Source: an uncultured Achromobacter sp. (GTDB taxonomy: Bacteria > Pseudomonadota > Gammaproteobacteria > Burkholderiales > Burkholderiaceae_B). From it: a stretch of 6,170 bases of DNA. Where the stretch lies: the NCBI GenBank assembly GCA_913775005.1, contig CAJYKY010000094.1:1-6170 (forward strand), in the 5' to 3' direction. Of the stretch, positions 5,242-6,170 are shown piece by piece (position 1 is the stretch's first letter; each line of letters opens with the position of its first letter). The notes beneath the pieces are model-generated. The model was not told the DNA's origin. It made no database searches and worked only from the letters and a program-made list of their open reading frames with translations. A program made the position numbers and the translations under genes.

Positions 5242-6051
5242 ATGAAGATTCAACTGCTTTCCGACCTGCACCTGGAGTCCGACCCGACGTTCCGGGCGCG
5301 GCCCGCGCCGGGCGCCGATCTGCTGGTGCTGGCGGGCGACATCGGCTCATATCAAGTGGGTTCAAAGCTTGCCGAGGCGGACTTCGGCCTGGGCAGCTAC
5401 GCGCCGCGCAATGGCTGGCCGACGCCCGTGGTGTTCGTGCCCGGCAACCATGAATACGACAACGTGGACTTCGACGACACGCACGATCGCCTGCGCGAAC
5501 TCTGCCACGCGCTGGACATTCAATGGCTGGAACGCGAAACCTGCGTCATCGATGGCGTGCGCCTGATCGGCACCACGCTATGGACGGATTTCGATGCGCT
5601 GGTCAGTCCCGCCGATCCCATTGGCGTTGCGCTTGCCAAGCGCGCCAAGGCGTTTCGCGCGGCGGATTTCTATCTGGCGAAGGCGCAGATGCAGCGCCAC
5701 GGCGAACCCTTCATGGCCGAGCAGATGCGGGAACAAGGGCTGGCCTGTCAGGCCTGGCTGGACGCCGCGCTGCGCACGCCCTTCGATGGCCCCACGGTGG
5801 CCATCACGCACTTTGCGCCCACGCTGGCCAGCGCCGACCCGCGCTACGGTGTCACGCCCGGCACAGCGGGCTTTTGCAACACGCTGGACGCGCTGCTGCC
5901 GCTGGCCGACATGTGGATGCATGGCCACTTGCATTGCGCGCATGACTACGTCAAAGACGGCTGCCGGGTGGTCGCCAACCCGCTCGGCTATGCCCGCAAG
6001 GGCGAGCAGGCGGATTTCCTGCCCGACGGGCTATGGGAAGTGCAGGCCTGA
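5242..6051 (+). CDS. Calcineurin-like metallophosphoesterase family protein
   Basis: Seen: 269 residues containing all metal-binding motifs of the calcineurin-like phosphoesterase fold: SDLHLE (Asp8, His10), LAGDI (Asp33), PGNHEY (Asn69, His70), THFAP (His190) and GHLHC (His229, His231). No signal peptide or membrane segment, so cytoplasmic. Known: these residues hold two metal ions, usually Mn or Fe, that activate water to cut phosphomono- or phosphodiesters; the substrate varies widely and cannot be predicted here. A segment around residues 115-180 between the third and fourth motifs is a helical insert probably shaping substrate choice. Start: ATG at 5242 directly begins the first strand (MKIQLLSDLH), as in relatives; an ATG at 5225 is out of frame. 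The ribosome site is weak. Apparently monocistronic, divergent from the LprI-like/tag unit, and followed after 9 bases by a hairpin. Confidence 0.93.
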   Translation: MKIQLLSDLHLESDPTFRARPAPGADLLVLAGDIGSYQVGSKLAEADFGLGSYAPRNGWPTPVVFVPGNHEYDNVDFDDTHDRLRELCHALDIQWLERETCVIDGVRLIGTTLWTDFDALVSPADPIGVALAKRAKAFRAADFYLAKAQMQRHGEPFMAEQMREQGLACQAWLDAALRTPFDGPTVAITHFAPTLASADPRYGVTPGTAGFCNTLDALLPLADMWMHGHLHCAHDYVKDGCRVVANPLGYARKGEQADFLPDGLWEVQA

Positions 6052-6060
6052 AACGGCATT

Positions 6061-6084
6061 GCGGGCCTAGGGAGCCAGGCCCGC
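6061..6084 (+). terminator. Hairpin after the metallophosphoesterase gene, possible terminator
   Basis: GCGGGCCT (6061-6068) and AGGCCCGC (6077-6084) form a perfect 8-base stem with an 8-base loop, 9 bases beyond the stop codon. No T-run follows, so it may rely on Rho, pausing or act mainly to stabilise the mRNA end. Confidence 0.5.
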
Positions 6085-6096
6085 CACCGCAAGCTC

Positions 6097-6112
6097 AACG
6101 CCACGCGGCGTT
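6097..6112 (-). terminator. Hairpin after the right-edge minus-strand gene, possible terminator
   Basis: AACGCC (6097-6102) and GGCGTT (6107-6112) form a perfect 6-base stem with a 4-base loop, 9 bases past the stop of the right-edge gene as read on the minus strand. No T-run follows it. Position mirrors the hairpin that serves the convergent gene. Confidence 0.4.
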
Positions 6113-6121
6113 CCCGGCCAA

Positions 6122-6170
6122 TCAGGGCGCCGGGTTCGGGTAGCGCGTGTGGATAGCGTCGACGGCCTTG
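6122..6170 (-). CDS. C-terminal end of an unidentified protein (partial, runs off the right edge)
   Basis: The minus strand reads KAVDAIHTRYPNPAP then TGA (6124-6122). Almost every codon ends in G or C (14 of 15), as in the neighbouring genes, while the other two minus-strand frames do not show this. A hairpin follows the stop. Only 15 residues are visible, so no family or function can be given. Confidence 0.45.
   Translation of the reverse strand, partial: KAVDAIHTRYPNPAP

Overview
The window looks chromosomal and comes from a GC-rich Gram-negative bacterium, most likely a betaproteobacterium of the Bordetella/Achromobacter type. That placement is inferred from base composition, strong G/C preference at codon third positions and the gene families present; no marker gene fixes it. 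No RNA gene, insertion sequence, prophage gene or CRISPR array was seen. No gene-free stretch exceeds 140 bases.

Region 1 (1-3256, all minus strand) is a tightly packed four-gene operon. In transcription order it encodes a chalcone-isomerase-like protein (GTG start at 3256), an FAD-dependent amine-oxidase-like oxidoreductase, a DUF1365 protein and the N-terminal third of a cyclopropane-fatty-acid-synthase-like methyltransferase that runs off the left edge. Neighbouring genes overlap by 4, 4 and 11 bases, so they are probably translated together. This gene set recurs in proteobacteria and is thought to modify acyl chains of membrane phospholipids. Its exact product cannot be read from the sequence. 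The methyltransferase has Ala where classical enzymes have the bicarbonate-site Cys, so a product other than a plain cyclopropane lipid is possible.

Region 2 (3257-3997) is an AT-rich divergent control region followed by a plus-strand TetR-family repressor gene. The control region holds a long nested inverted repeat and two ACT-N4-AGT sites. The simplest model is a TetR protein that senses a lipid or membrane-active compound and represses both its own gene and the lipid operon.

Region 3 (3996-5102) begins with a 14-base GC-rich tandem repeat between convergent genes. It is followed by a minus-strand pair: an LprI/DUF1311-like exported cysteine-rich protein and, overlapping its stop by 4 bases, tag (3-methyladenine DNA glycosylase I).

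Region 4 (5103-6170) has a divergent intergenic region, a plus-strand metallophosphoesterase gene, two hairpins between convergent genes, and the last 15 codons of an unidentified minus-strand gene at the right edge.
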